Source of the DNA: Gammaproteobacteria bacterium
GTDB lineage: Bacteria; Pseudomonadota; Gammaproteobacteria; Pseudomonadales; Pseudomonadaceae
Assembly (NCBI GenBank): GCA_012728415.1
Contig: JAAYFD010000039.1
Span: forward strand, 1 to 64,000
Length of the DNA stretch: 64,000 nucleotides
Reading direction: 5' to 3'
Shown: positions 38,921-47,644 of the stretch, piece by piece
How positions within the stretch are numbered: the stretch's first letter is position 1
Layout: every line of letters starts with the position of its first letter
The notes under the pieces: generated by a model
Seen by the model: the letters and a program-made list of their open reading frames with translations, nothing else
Database searches by the model: none
Told to the model about the DNA's origin: nothing
Position numbers and translations under genes: made by a program

Positions 38921-39661
38921 TCAGGACTTCTCTGTGCCGTTGCCGTTGCGTTCGAAGGTCTTGCGCATTTTGATGTTGAGGATTTCCACGCCAAAGGAAA
39001 AGGCCATGGCGAAGTAGATGTAACCCTTGGGTACGTGAACATCAAAACCTTCGGCGATTAGCAGGGTGCCGACCATGATCAGGAACGACAGCGCCAGAAT
39101 TTTCAGGGTGGGGTGTTCCTCGATAAAGCGGCTGATGGCGGCAGCGGACACCAGCATGACGATGACTGAGGTCATGATGGCGGCCACCATCACCGGAATG
39201 TGCTGCACCAGGCCGACTGCGGTGATTACCGAGTCCAGCGAGAATATGATGTCAATGACTGCGATCTGCAGCAAAACCATGATAAAACTGCTGGCGCCCT
39301 TGATGTCGGGCATGTCGTCCTCGCTGCCTTCGACGCTGTGCCAGATTTCCAGCGTGCTTTTTAGCAGCAGGAACAGGCCGCCGCCAATCAGGATGATGTC
39401 GCGCCCGGAAATACCGACGCCGCCGATGCTGAACAGGTCATCGGTCAGGCGCATCACCCAGGTCAGCGACAGCAGCAGTGCGATGCGGGTCAGCATGGCC
39501 AGCAGGATGCCGAAGAGCCGGCCTTTGGCCTGCAGGTGTTTGGGCAGCCGGTTGACCAGAATGGAAATGAAAATGATGTTGTCGATGCCCAGAACGATTT
39601 CCAGGGCAGTCAGGGTCAGAAATGCTGCCCAGATCTCAGTGTCGGTAAGCCAGGGCCACAT
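38921..39661 (-). CDS. TerC-family integral membrane protein
   Basis: This 246-residue protein has seven predicted helices and TerC motifs: ALEIVLGIDNIIFISIL with the family Asp/Glu residues at the N-terminus and VIDIIFSLDSVITAVG in the middle. TerC proteins are linked to metal (Mn2+) export during membrane-protein metalation and to tellurite resistance. It is closest in style to the short YgdQ/YoaE N-terminal type, without a CBS tail. Single gene, convergent with the B12 operon. Confidence 0.9.
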   Translation of the reverse strand: MWPWLTDTEIWAAFLTLTALEIVLGIDNIIFISILVNRLPKHLQAKGRLFGILLAMLTRIALLLSLTWVMRLTDDLFSIGGVGISGRDIILIGGGLFLLLKSTLEIWHSVEGSEDDMPDIKGASSFIMVLLQIAVIDIIFSLDSVITAVGLVQHIPVMVAAIMTSVIVMLVSAAAISRFIEEHPTLKILALSFLIMVGTLLIAEGFDVHVPKGYIYFAMAFSFGVEILNIKMRKTFERNGNGTEKS

Positions 39662-39756
39662 GGCGGGGTTCCAGAAATGAAAAAAGGAGCGGGCATTTTA
39701 GCGCGAAAATGTCCACAGTTCACCGTGCAAGTTACATCAAGAGCCCCTGTGAGATT

Positions 39757-39783
39757 TCGGTCGCGGCTGAAACCGCTCCTGCA
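39757..39783 (+). repeat. REP-like palindrome
   Basis: The unit tttcggtcgcggctgaaacc continues into gctcctgc. It has the same GCGGCT-GAA-ACCGC stem as the copies near 19.2 and 32.7 kb and lies between the ABC-F gene and terC. Confidence 0.65.
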
Positions 39784-39851
39784 TATTTTTGCAGGCGACC
39801 AGCATGGCAACCAAACTCAGCATCTGGATGCTACGTTACTCCTCAAAACTA

Positions 39852-41786
39852 TCAGCCCGGCATGGCCAGTTCCTGCTCAAGCGCTTCCAGTTGCTCCATG
39901 CTCTCCAGCCACTGCATTTCCAGCTCTTCACAATCCTGTTTCAGGCGGGTTTGCTCGGCCAATAGCTGCTTTAAGCGGTCTTTGGCATCCGCTTCGTACA
40001 GGCTGTTATCAGTCAGCTGCTCTTCAATGGCGGCCAGCTGCTCCTGTGCTGTATCCAGTGCCTGCTCCAGCTTTTCCGCCTGTTTGCGGTGCGGGGCCAG
40101 CTGTTTGCGGACGGCTGCCTCGGCCTGGCGCTGGGTCCGGCGGTCGATGCGGGGCCCGGCAGGGGCTCTCTCGTTGTCATCTGGGGTTGTTTTGTGCTGT
40201 GTTTGTTGTTGACGCAGGCGGAAATCCTGCAGCCAGCGGCTGTAGTCTTCCAGCTCGCCATCAAAAGTTGTTAGTACGCCATCGGCAACCAGCATGAACT
40301 CGTCCACGGTGGTTTTTAGCAAGTGGCGATCGTGTGAGACCAGCAGCATGGCACCCTTGTAGTGTTGCAGGGCTTCTCCCAGTGCATGGCGCATTTCGAG
40401 GTCCAGATGGTTGGTCGGTTCATCCAGCAAAAGCAGGTTGGGCTTTTGCCAGGCGATCAGGGCCAGTGCCAGCCGGGCTTTTTCGCCGCCGGAGAAGTTC
40501 ACCACGGGCTCGTCACAACGGTCACCACGAAAGTCAAAGCCGCCGAGAAAGTCCCGCAGCTTTTGTTCGGCTTCATCCGGCGCAATGCGTTGCAGGTGCA
40601 GCAGCGGGCTGGCCTTGGCGTCCAGGCTGTCCAGCTGGTGCTGGGAGAAGTAACTGATAGCCAGGTTTTCACCACGCACGACCTCACCGTCCAGCAGGGG
40701 CAGTTCGCCGGACAGGCTCTTGACCAGGGTGGATTTGCCAGCACCGTTGGGCCCGAGCAGTGCCATGCGCATACCAGGCACCACTTGCAGATTGACTTTG
40801 CACAGGATGGTTTTTTCGCCATGACCCAGATCGGCATCGCGCAGGCTGATAAGGGTGGCCGAGGTTTTGTCGGCTTCGCGGAAACTGAAATGGAATGGGG
40901 AGTCGAAGTGAGCCGGAGCCAGCTCTTCCATGCGTTCCAGTGCCTTGATCCGGCTTTGTGCCTGCTTCGCTTTGCTGGCCTTGGCCTTGAAACGGCGGAT
41001 AAAGTCCTGCATGTGGGCACGCTCGGCCTGCTGTTTTTCGTAGGCTTGCTGTTGCTGTAGCATGCGCTCGGCACGGGCGCGCTCAAAGGCACTGTAGCCA
41101 CCACGGTAGGTCACCAGTTGTTGGCGCTCAAAGTGCACAGTTTGCTGTACTACCGCATCCATGAAATCGCGATCGTGGGAGATTAACAGCAACGTGCCCG
41201 GATATTGCTGTAGCCAGCCTTCCAGCCAGAGGATGGCATCAAGATCCAGGTGGTTGGTCGGCTCATCCAGCAACAGCAGGTCGGACGGGCACATTAAGGT
41301 ATGGGCCAGATTGAGACGCATGCGCCAGCCGCCGGAAAAGGACGATACCGGACGCTGCATCTGGCCTTCGGCAAAACCCAGTCCGGCCAGCAGCCTGCTG
41401 GCACGGCTTTCGGCGGTCCAGGCATCGGCGGCATCCAGCTCGGCGTTCAGCCGGCCCATGGTAGTGCCATCCTGCTGCTGCTGTGCCTGCTCCATCTGTT
41501 GCTGCAATTCACGCAGGCGGGTGTCGCCATCCATTACATAATCCAGTGCACTGCGTTCCAGTGCGGTAATTTCCTGTTGCATGTGGGCAATACGCCACTG
41601 GGCGGGCAGCAGACAGTCGCCACTGTCGGGCTGCAGCTGGCCCTGCAGCAGTGCAAACAGACTGGACTTGCCCGCACCATTGGCACCTATCAGGCCAACT
41701 TTGTGGCCGGGGTGAACAGTCAGGTCGACGTGATCAAGCAGCCGCAAAGGGCCGCGTTGCAAGGACAGGTTGTGCAGACGAATCAT
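39852..41786 (-). CDS. yheS: ABC-F family ATPase (YheS type)
   Basis: This 644-residue cytoplasmic protein has two ABC domains and no membrane part. First Walker A is GANGAGKSS, the second GPNGAGKST, with signatures FSGGWRMRLNLA and FSGGEKARLALA. The interdomain linker is Arg/Gln-rich (ERARAERMLQQQQAYEKQQ), and the C-terminus is a long coiled coil (about 540-640). ABC-F proteins bind the ribosomal E site and rescue translation on difficult sequences. The coiled tail also exists in Uup; linker and length favour YheS. Confidence 0.9.
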   Translation of the reverse strand: MIRLHNLSLQRGPLRLLDHVDLTVHPGHKVGLIGANGAGKSSLFALLQGQLQPDSGDCLLPAQWRIAHMQQEITALERSALDYVMDGDTRLRELQQQMEQAQQQQDGTTMGRLNAELDAADAWTAESRASRLLAGLGFAEGQMQRPVSSFSGGWRMRLNLAHTLMCPSDLLLLDEPTNHLDLDAILWLEGWLQQYPGTLLLISHDRDFMDAVVQQTVHFERQQLVTYRGGYSAFERARAERMLQQQQAYEKQQAERAHMQDFIRRFKAKASKAKQAQSRIKALERMEELAPAHFDSPFHFSFREADKTSATLISLRDADLGHGEKTILCKVNLQVVPGMRMALLGPNGAGKSTLVKSLSGELPLLDGEVVRGENLAISYFSQHQLDSLDAKASPLLHLQRIAPDEAEQKLRDFLGGFDFRGDRCDEPVVNFSGGEKARLALALIAWQKPNLLLLDEPTNHLDLEMRHALGEALQHYKGAMLLVSHDRHLLKTTVDEFMLVADGVLTTFDGELEDYSRWLQDFRLRQQQTQHKTTPDDNERAPAGPRIDRRTQRQAEAAVRKQLAPHRKQAEKLEQALDTAQEQLAAIEEQLTDNSLYEADAKDRLKQLLAEQTRLKQDCEELEMQWLESMEQLEALEQELAMPG

Positions 41787-42054
41787 GGGCGGAGGTCAGC
41801 TGAAATGAAAGGATGACAGGCTGTGCATGGTACCTGCATTGCCTGGCTGCAGCCAGTGGCCCGGAGGGCTTGCACATGCCGCAGATGCTTTGTGTTGTGG
41901 TTGTCCGCTCAGTAAATGGCAGCTTGCTTTGGGCCTGACTTGCTCCTTGGCGCGGGCTTGGCAGGGTGCAAGCCCGCTCGCAGAAAGGCCTCCGTGTGTA
42001 CAGCAGGCAGCAAGGCGCTGGTAATGAAGCAGGAACTGTGCTGAGAGTATGGGC

Positions 42055-42381
42055 TCAGCGCGGCTGACTGCACTGCTCCAGAATGCTGTTGTCGCCATCG
42101 GCATGGCGCTGGAACAGGGTACCTTCGGGGCCTTTGGTCCACCATACCAGTTGGTCACCAACATAGCGGGCACCGCTAGCGGCAACGGCAATATGCATAA
42201 TGTGCTCGTGGCCAAGGTAAGAGACATGTGCCGAGTCGGTATCGGGGTAGGTTGCAGTAATTTTTGCACCACTGTCGCAAATGTAAGTGTAAGTGTCGGG
42301 TGCAGTGGCAGTGCTGTTGCAGCCGACCAGCAGCAGGCTGCCGGATAGTGCCAGGAACATGATGGGCTTTACGGGCTTCAT
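42055..42381 (-). CDS. MliC-like lysozyme-inhibitor lipoprotein
   Basis: This 108-residue lipoprotein has lipobox LLVGC (Cys21). The mature part has a YICDSGAKITATY start and the MliC core SGARYVGDQLVWWTKGPEGTL, whose Ser and Lys fit the lysozyme active-site cleft in the MliC/PliC family. It would protect peptidoglycan from c-type lysozyme in the periplasm. Single minus-strand gene with galE divergent from its far side. Confidence 0.82.
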   Translation of the reverse strand: MKPVKPIMFLALSGSLLLVGCNSTATAPDTYTYICDSGAKITATYPDTDSAHVSYLGHEHIMHIAVAASGARYVGDQLVWWTKGPEGTLFQRHADGDNSILEQCSQPR

Positions 42382-42501
42382 GGATTTGCTCCATTGAATG
42401 AATACGAGTGTTTGAGCAGTCGAAGCAGACAGGGTTCCCTTGAGTCATTAAATAGTGATCTGATCCGGTCAAAGGCTGCAGTACGGTGATCAGCTTTGTT
42501 T

Positions 42502-42507
42502 TATAAT
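42502..42507 (+). promoter_or_regulatory. -10 element of galE promoter
   Basis: A perfect TATAAT lies 33 bases before the galE ATG. No good -35 is seen at 16-18 bases upstream. Confidence 0.4.
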
Positions 42508-42539
42508 TGCAGCACATATTGGCTGTAGGAGGCGTGTTG

Positions 42540-43574
42540 ATGTCGGACAAGTATATTTTGGTTACAGGTGGGGCGGGTTATATCGGCTCGCATACCTGTG
42601 TCGAGCTGCTTGAAACTGGCTACCAGGTGGTGGTGCTGGACAACCTGTCTAACGCTTCCGCAGAGTCGCTGCGTCGCGTACAGCAGATCACAGGCAAAAC
42701 ACTGGAGTTCGTTGAAGGGGATATCCGTTCGCAGGATAACCTTGAAGCGGTGTTTGGCCGTTTTCCGATAGAGGCTGTTATTCATTTTGCCGGCCTGAAA
42801 GCAGTAGGCGAGTCGGTTTCCATGCCGCTGCACTATTACCAGAATAACGTGGCTGGTACCCTCAACCTGTTGCAGGTGATGGACCGGCATAATTGTCGCC
42901 AGCTGGTGTTCAGTTCGTCGGCTACCGTCTATGGCGACCCGGCCTCGGTGCCGATCAAAGAAGACTTTCCACTCTCGGCCACCAACCCCTATGGCCGCTC
43001 CAAGCTGATCATCGAGGATATGCTGCGTGACCTGCATGCCTCAGATGCGCGCTGGTCGCTGGTGCTGCTGCGTTATTTCAATCCGGTTGGGGCGCATGTT
43101 TCAGGCCAGATCGGCGAAGACCCCCGTGACACTCCCAACAATCTGATGCCATACATCACCCAGGTTGCCGTCGGCAAACGTGAGCGTCTAAGCGTGTTTG
43201 GCGGTGACTATCCGACTCCGGACGGCACCGGGGTGCGTGACTATATTCATGTGGTGGACCTGGCCAAAGGACATATCAAGGCCTTGCAGGCGCTGGAAAC
43301 GCCACAGCTGCTAACGGTTAACCTGGGCACTGGGCAGGGGTATTCCGTACTGGAAATGGTGGCGGCGCTGGCACAGGCGTCTGGTCGTGAAGTGCCGTAC
43401 GAGATTGTCGAGCGCCGTCCGGGTGATGTGGCACAGTGCTATGCGGATCCGGGGCTGGCGTTCAGGCTGCTGGGCTGGCGTGCCGAGCTCGATCTGGCCC
43501 GGATGTGTGAAGACAGCTGGCGCTGGCAGAGCCGCAACCCACAGGGGTATGGTGGTACACCCAGCGCAGTATGA
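42540..43574 (+). CDS. galE: UDP-glucose 4-epimerase
   Basis: This 344-residue short-chain dehydrogenase-type epimerase interconverts UDP-glucose and UDP-galactose (or the N-acetyl forms) and supplies sugars for LPS. NAD motif GGAGYIGS (10-17), catalytic Tyr151/Lys155 in NPYGRSK, SSSATVYG before them, and the C-terminal RRPGDVAQCYADP. AGGAGG eight bases before ATG 42540 decides the start over an upstream alternative at 42507. It precedes the LPS-core genes, with a 346-base gap. Confidence 0.95.
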   Translation: MSDKYILVTGGAGYIGSHTCVELLETGYQVVVLDNLSNASAESLRRVQQITGKTLEFVEGDIRSQDNLEAVFGRFPIEAVIHFAGLKAVGESVSMPLHYYQNNVAGTLNLLQVMDRHNCRQLVFSSSATVYGDPASVPIKEDFPLSATNPYGRSKLIIEDMLRDLHASDARWSLVLLRYFNPVGAHVSGQIGEDPRDTPNNLMPYITQVAVGKRERLSVFGGDYPTPDGTGVRDYIHVVDLAKGHIKALQALETPQLLTVNLGTGQGYSVLEMVAALAQASGREVPYEIVERRPGDVAQCYADPGLAFRLLGWRAELDLARMCEDSWRWQSRNPQGYGGTPSAV

Positions 43575-43582
43575 GCGCTGCT

Positions 43583-43637
43583 TTCGCGTCTCAGGCGGTG
43601 GGCAAAGCAACGGCGGCCCCAGAGCCTGAGACGCGAA
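43583..43637 (+). terminator. Perfect 14-bp inverted repeat after galE
   Basis: TTCGCGTCTCAGGC (43583-43596) is repeated exactly inverted at 43624-43637, with a 27-base loop, nine bases past the galE stop. No T-run follows, so termination is uncertain; the size also fits a mobile or regulatory palindrome. Confidence 0.5.
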
Positions 43638-43854
43638 CAAAGTGTCCTCCATTTTCGAGAGTGGTCCAAACCCTGTGGTACTGCACCCGGGCTGCCGGGC
43701 GCGGGCGCGTCGCCAGCGTGTGATACAGCCCTGGGTACGGTGGCATAAGGAGCAGCGGCTCGTCACCGTAGCCGGGTCAGTGTAGTATTGTCGTTTTACA
43801 AACTTGAGTCCTATGCGGAAAAATTCGCATGTACGCTTCTTGAGGGAGCCAGTA

Positions 43855-43905
43855 ATGGTCTGTTCCTGCCCGGTTTGTGGAGCGGCAGGTGATCACATTG
43901 GCTAG
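43855..43905 (+). CDS. 16-codon cysteine-rich upstream ORF
   Basis: ATG 43855 with GAGGGAG upstream opens a 16-residue peptide, MVCSCPVCGAAGDHIG, ending TAG at 43903-43905, 15 bases before the waaP start. It holds a CxCxxC pattern (Cys3, Cys5, Cys8), as in small metal-binding knots. The ribosome site is better than that of many real genes here. It may be a leader peptide whose translation controls waaP, or a small zinc-binding peptide; coincidence is possible. Confidence 0.45.
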   Translation: MVCSCPVCGAAGDHIG

Positions 43906-43920
43906 CAGGAACCCGAGCAG

Positions 43921-44727
43921 ATGAAACCTTTTTTAGCCGAACCCTTTGCCAGCCTCTGGGCGCAGCAGGATATCTTTGCCGCTGCCGAAGCCTTGCAGGG
44001 CGAGGTGTATCGCGAACTGGAAGGCCGGCGCACCCTGCGTACCGAGGTCAAGGGCCGGGGTTATTTCGTCAAGATTCACCGCGGTATAGGCTGGGGCGAG
44101 ATCATCAAAAACCTGCTCAGCGCCAAACTGCCGGTGCTGGGCGCACGCAATGAATATCTGGCCATCCGCCGCCTGCAAGAGGCCGGCGTGGATACCATGA
44201 CCGCGGTGGCTTTTGCCGAGCGCGGCAGCAACCCGGCGCGGCAGCACTCCTTCATCATCACCGAAGAGTTGGCCCCAACCATCAGCCTGGAAGACTATTG
44301 CATGGACTGGCTCCGACAGGCGCCGGCCTTCGGTCTCAAGCGGGCACTGCTTGAGCGGGTAGCGGAAATGACCGGGCGCATGCACCGTGCGGGGGTCAAT
44401 CACCGGGACTGCTATATTTGCCATTTTTTATTGCACACCGGCTCGCCGGTTCACCCAGACAACTTGCGTGTGTCGCTGATTGACCTGCACCGGGCGCAAA
44501 GCCGTGAACAGACGCCGACCCGCTGGCGCAACAAGGATCTTGCCGCACTGTATTTTTCTGCTCTTGATATCGGCCTGACCCAGCGCGACAAGCTCAGGTT
44601 TTTGCGTGTTTACTTTCAGCAACCGCTGCGCAAGACCCTGCGGGATGAAGCTGCATTATTGGGCTGGCTGGAGAAAAAGGCCGACAAGCTCTACCAGCGC
44701 AAACAGCGTTACGGAGACGCCCTGTAA
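43921..44727 (+). CDS. waaP: LPS core heptose(I) kinase
   Basis: This 268-residue cytoplasmic kinase phosphorylates heptose I of the inner LPS core. The catalytic loop is GVNHRDCYICHFLL with Asp163, the position known from P. aeruginosa WaaP, and the metal-binding Asp follows in SLIDLHR. The N-terminal VKIHRG carries the ATP-binding Lys51. It opens a tight run of kinase genes: the stop overlaps the next start by one base (TAATG). In pseudomonads core phosphorylation is important for outer-membrane integrity. Confidence 0.94.
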   Translation: MKPFLAEPFASLWAQQDIFAAAEALQGEVYRELEGRRTLRTEVKGRGYFVKIHRGIGWGEIIKNLLSAKLPVLGARNEYLAIRRLQEAGVDTMTAVAFAERGSNPARQHSFIITEELAPTISLEDYCMDWLRQAPAFGLKRALLERVAEMTGRMHRAGVNHRDCYICHFLLHTGSPVHPDNLRVSLIDLHRAQSREQTPTRWRNKDLAALYFSALDIGLTQRDKLRFLRVYFQQPLRKTLRDEAALLGWLEKKADKLYQRKQRYGDAL

Positions 44728-45458
44728 TGAGCAGCTGGCGTTTGCACGCGGATTATCAGCACTTGCAGGATGATTTTGGCAGCCTGGAGCGAATCTTCTG
44801 CCTTGAAGGCAAGCAAATCACCCGGGACCCGATTTCCGAAGTGATCCGGATTGAGCGTGACGGTGTCGGTTTTTACGTCAAGCGCTATCGCCGCGCGAAG
44901 GGCTGGCGTGCCTATTTGCCACGCCCCCGAATCAAGTCCGAATGGCAGAATTTGCAACACTTTACCGACTGGGGCATTCCCACGGCGCAGATTATAGCTC
45001 GCGGCATGGAGCGCAAAGCAGGTGCTTTTGTGCGTGGTGCGATGGTTACCCGTGAGATTCCCGGTACCGACGACCTGGCTCGCCTGGCCTACCATAAAGA
45101 TACACGCCTGCAGGATCGCAGCTGGGTTAACGAAGTAAGCCGGCAGATTGCCGATTTTACCCGCACCCTGCATCAGCATGGTTTTGTCCACAACGACCTG
45201 AAATGGCGCAATATTCTGGTGGACCAACAGCGCCGTGCATACCTGATTGACTGCCCGACAGGTGGTTTCTGGTGGGGGCCGTTTTTACAGTACAGGATAG
45301 TCAAGGATTTGGCTTGCCTGGATAAGGTCGGCAAATACCAGCTGTCACGCAGCCAGCGTCTGCGTTTTTACTTGCATTATGTACAGCGGCAGCAACTAAC
45401 GCCGGCGGATAAAAAACGTATTGCCAAAATCGTGCGTTTTTTTGCCGGGCGGGAGTAG
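44727..45458 (+). CDS. LPS-core kinase (PA5008-like, InaA/Kdo kinase family)
   Basis: This 243-residue kinase-like protein has VKRYRRAKGWRAYL (ATP-binding Lys52), catalytic HNDLKWRN with Asp157 and the metal-binding LIDCPTGG with Asp175. The active residues are present, so it is likely an active sugar kinase. The gene starts on the last base of the waaP stop codon and is in the same order as PA5009-PA5008 in P. aeruginosa. Acceptor sugar in the core not known. Confidence 0.88.
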   Translation: MSSWRLHADYQHLQDDFGSLERIFCLEGKQITRDPISEVIRIERDGVGFYVKRYRRAKGWRAYLPRPRIKSEWQNLQHFTDWGIPTAQIIARGMERKAGAFVRGAMVTREIPGTDDLARLAYHKDTRLQDRSWVNEVSRQIADFTRTLHQHGFVHNDLKWRNILVDQQRRAYLIDCPTGGFWWGPFLQYRIVKDLACLDKVGKYQLSRSQRLRFYLHYVQRQQLTPADKKRIAKIVRFFAGRE

Positions 45459-45493
45459 TTGTGCAGTTGCGTAATCCGGAATAGAGGATAACC

Positions 45494-46186
45494 ATGGCTG
45501 AGCCAATCAAAGACTTTGCTTACTGGTGGGACGTGCAGGGCGAGTGGGTGGAAGAACCCAACGAGCGACGTGAAGGCAGCAGTGGCGTGCAGTTTGTTGT
45601 CGCTGCAGAGCCAGGGCAGGCCAGCCTGTACATCAAGCGGCAAATCAACCACTGTTATCGCTCTCTGCGCCATCCTTTGGGCAGGCCCACGGTGTTTCGC
45701 GAAGAGCAGGCAATCCGGGCTTTTAATCAGCTTGGAGTGCGGACTCCAAAACTGATTTATTGTGATGCACAAAAACTGCCTGACCATTGGCGTGCGCTGA
45801 TGGTCACCGAAGAGCTTGAAGGCTTTATCAGCCTGGATGAATGGTATGAGGAGCATGCCGACACGGAAGCAGCATGCACGCCCCGGTTGTTGCAAGACAT
45901 TGCGCAGATGCTTGTCACGATTCATCAGGCTGGCTGGCAGCACAGCTGCTGCTACGGCAAGCATATTTTTGTCAAAACCGATATTGACAGCGGACAGGCT
46001 GAAGTAGCCATGCTGGACCTGGAAAAAGTACGTCGCCGCTGGCCCGCCACCTCTGCAGCCCTGCATGATCTGAACCAGCTGTCCCGGCACAAGGGGCAGA
46101 TGCCGCCAGAAGACTGGCAGGCATTGCTGCAGGCCTATGCCGAATACTGGCCAGCCATGAGCCAGCGACTGGACGCCTTGCGGTAA
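45494..46186 (+). CDS. Kinase-fold LPS-core protein lacking catalytic Asp (PA5007/InaA-like)
   Basis: This 230-residue protein has LYIKRQINH (ATP-side Lys) and a late MLDLEKVRR (Asp175, metal side). The catalytic loop reads WQHSCCYGKHIFV (149-161): where WaaP has HRDCY, this has HSCCY, so the catalytic Asp is replaced by Cys152. InaA-type relatives commonly show similar loops, so this may be a family trait and the protein a pseudokinase or an unusual kinase. It lies 35 bases after the PA5008-like gene. Confidence 0.8.
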   Translation: MAEPIKDFAYWWDVQGEWVEEPNERREGSSGVQFVVAAEPGQASLYIKRQINHCYRSLRHPLGRPTVFREEQAIRAFNQLGVRTPKLIYCDAQKLPDHWRALMVTEELEGFISLDEWYEEHADTEAACTPRLLQDIAQMLVTIHQAGWQHSCCYGKHIFVKTDIDSGQAEVAMLDLEKVRRRWPATSAALHDLNQLSRHKGQMPPEDWQALLQAYAEYWPAMSQRLDALR

Positions 46187-46192
46187 GCCTGT

Positions 46193-47617
46193 ATGAACAG
46201 CTCGCAACTGCAGGGACGCCACCCTGAACTGCCGCTAACCCTGGGTTTGCATACTGGAGATGAGCTGGTGGTCCAGCAGTGGCTGCGGGTGTTGCCGGGG
46301 CAACGCTATGTGGGGCGTGCGCTCTGGCGGGGGCGCAGCGTACTGGCCAAACTGTTTGTGGGAGGCAAGGCCCAGCGCCATTTTCAGCGCGAGCTTAACG
46401 GGGTACAGCTGTTGTTGCAGCAAGGGTTAACGACGCCGGAACTGCTGGCCAGCGATTACGATGCCGCCTTTGGTGGCTGGGTTTTGTTTGAATATCTGGA
46501 TGGCGCGCAAAGCCTTGAGCAGCAGTGGCAGCAGGTGGCCGGCCAGCCAGTGTGGACGCCGGCGCAGCAACAGGTGCTGGAACAGGCACTGGCCTGCATT
46601 GCGCAGATGCACCGCAAGGGCCTGTGGCAAGGCGATATCCATCTGGACAACTTCATGTTGCATAACGGCCAGCTGTACATCATTGATGGCGGCGGCATTG
46701 CTAGTGAAACCCCGGGCCAGCCGTTAACCACCGAAACAGCCCTGAAAAACCTGGCGGTATTTTTTGCCCAGTTATCGCCTGAGCTGGACGACTGGCTTGA
46801 GCCGTTGCTGAAGATATACATAGAGCAAGGCGGGCAGCAGAATATTCAGCTTGCAAGTTTGCGTGATGCTATTGCGAAGATACGCCGCTGGCGCATCCGC
46901 GATTACCTGAAAAAAACCGCCCGCGACTGCAGTCTGTTCAGTGTCAATAAGTCCGTGTCCGGAGTGACAGCCATGCAGCGCGGCCGCATGGACGAGGTCG
47001 CAGAGCTGGTTGCAGCGCCGGACCGGTTTATTGATAGCGGCCATATCTACAAAACCGGCGGCGCGGCCACGGTGGCACGGGTAGAGCACAAAGGTCAAAG
47101 CTGGATCATCAAACGCTACAACATCAAGGATTTTCTACACTGGCTCAAGCGCTGCTGGCGGCCCAGTCGTGCCTGGCACAGCTGGCAGGCCGGCTTTTTG
47201 CTGGAGCTGGAAGGCATTGCCGTGGTGCAAAATGTTGCCGTGCGCGAACGGCGACTGTTTGGCCTGCGCCGGCAGGCCTGGCTGATCAGCGAGTATGCCG
47301 GCGAGCAAGACCTGATTGACCGCTTTGCGCCCTACATTGACAGCGGGGAGGTGCCTGAACAGGACTTACTGTCATTGCAACAGCTGCTGGCAGGTATGAT
47401 CCGGGCAAAAATCAGCCATGGAGACCTCAAGGGGCATAACATTCTCTGGCATAATGACCGCTGTTTATTGATTGACCTAGATGCCGTGCGCCAACACAAA
47501 AGCCACGGCAGTTTTGTCCGTGCTTTTAAACGTGACCGTGCACGGCTGCTACGCAACTGGCCGCAAGAGAGCCGGTTGTACCGTTTACTGAACGAAAAAT
47601 TACCGCAGATCGACTGA
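46193..47617 (+). CDS. Two-lobed kinase-like LPS-core protein (PA5006-like)
   Basis: This 474-residue protein contains two kinase catalytic segments. The first reads GLWQGDIHLDNFML (Asp148) with metal site IIDGGG (Asp165). The second reads ISHGDLKGHNILW (Asp411) with LIDLDA (Asp428). The second lobe has its own Lys in WIIKRYNIKDF (residue 307). It therefore looks like a fusion of two bacterial kinase domains, both with active-site Asp. It follows the PA5007-like gene after six bases and ends 27 bases before the carbamoyltransferase gene. Confidence 0.85.
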   Translation: MNSSQLQGRHPELPLTLGLHTGDELVVQQWLRVLPGQRYVGRALWRGRSVLAKLFVGGKAQRHFQRELNGVQLLLQQGLTTPELLASDYDAAFGGWVLFEYLDGAQSLEQQWQQVAGQPVWTPAQQQVLEQALACIAQMHRKGLWQGDIHLDNFMLHNGQLYIIDGGGIASETPGQPLTTETALKNLAVFFAQLSPELDDWLEPLLKIYIEQGGQQNIQLASLRDAIAKIRRWRIRDYLKKTARDCSLFSVNKSVSGVTAMQRGRMDEVAELVAAPDRFIDSGHIYKTGGAATVARVEHKGQSWIIKRYNIKDFLHWLKRCWRPSRAWHSWQAGFLLELEGIAVVQNVAVRERRLFGLRRQAWLISEYAGEQDLIDRFAPYIDSGEVPEQDLLSLQQLLAGMIRAKISHGDLKGHNILWHNDRCLLIDLDAVRQHKSHGSFVRAFKRDRARLLRNWPQESRLYRLLNEKLPQID

Positions 47618-47644
47618 ATCTGCCGCATATCGAGAGGCAACTTC

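Larger units (their letters stand above)
43575..43920. other. Leader region of the LPS-core kinase operon
   Basis: After the galE inverted repeat, TTGTCG (43789-43794) and TATGCG (43812-43817) are spaced by 17 bases and may be the waaP promoter. A small palindrome tgcggaaaaattcgca (43814-43829) and the 16-codon ORF (43855-43905) follow. Confidence 0.45.
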
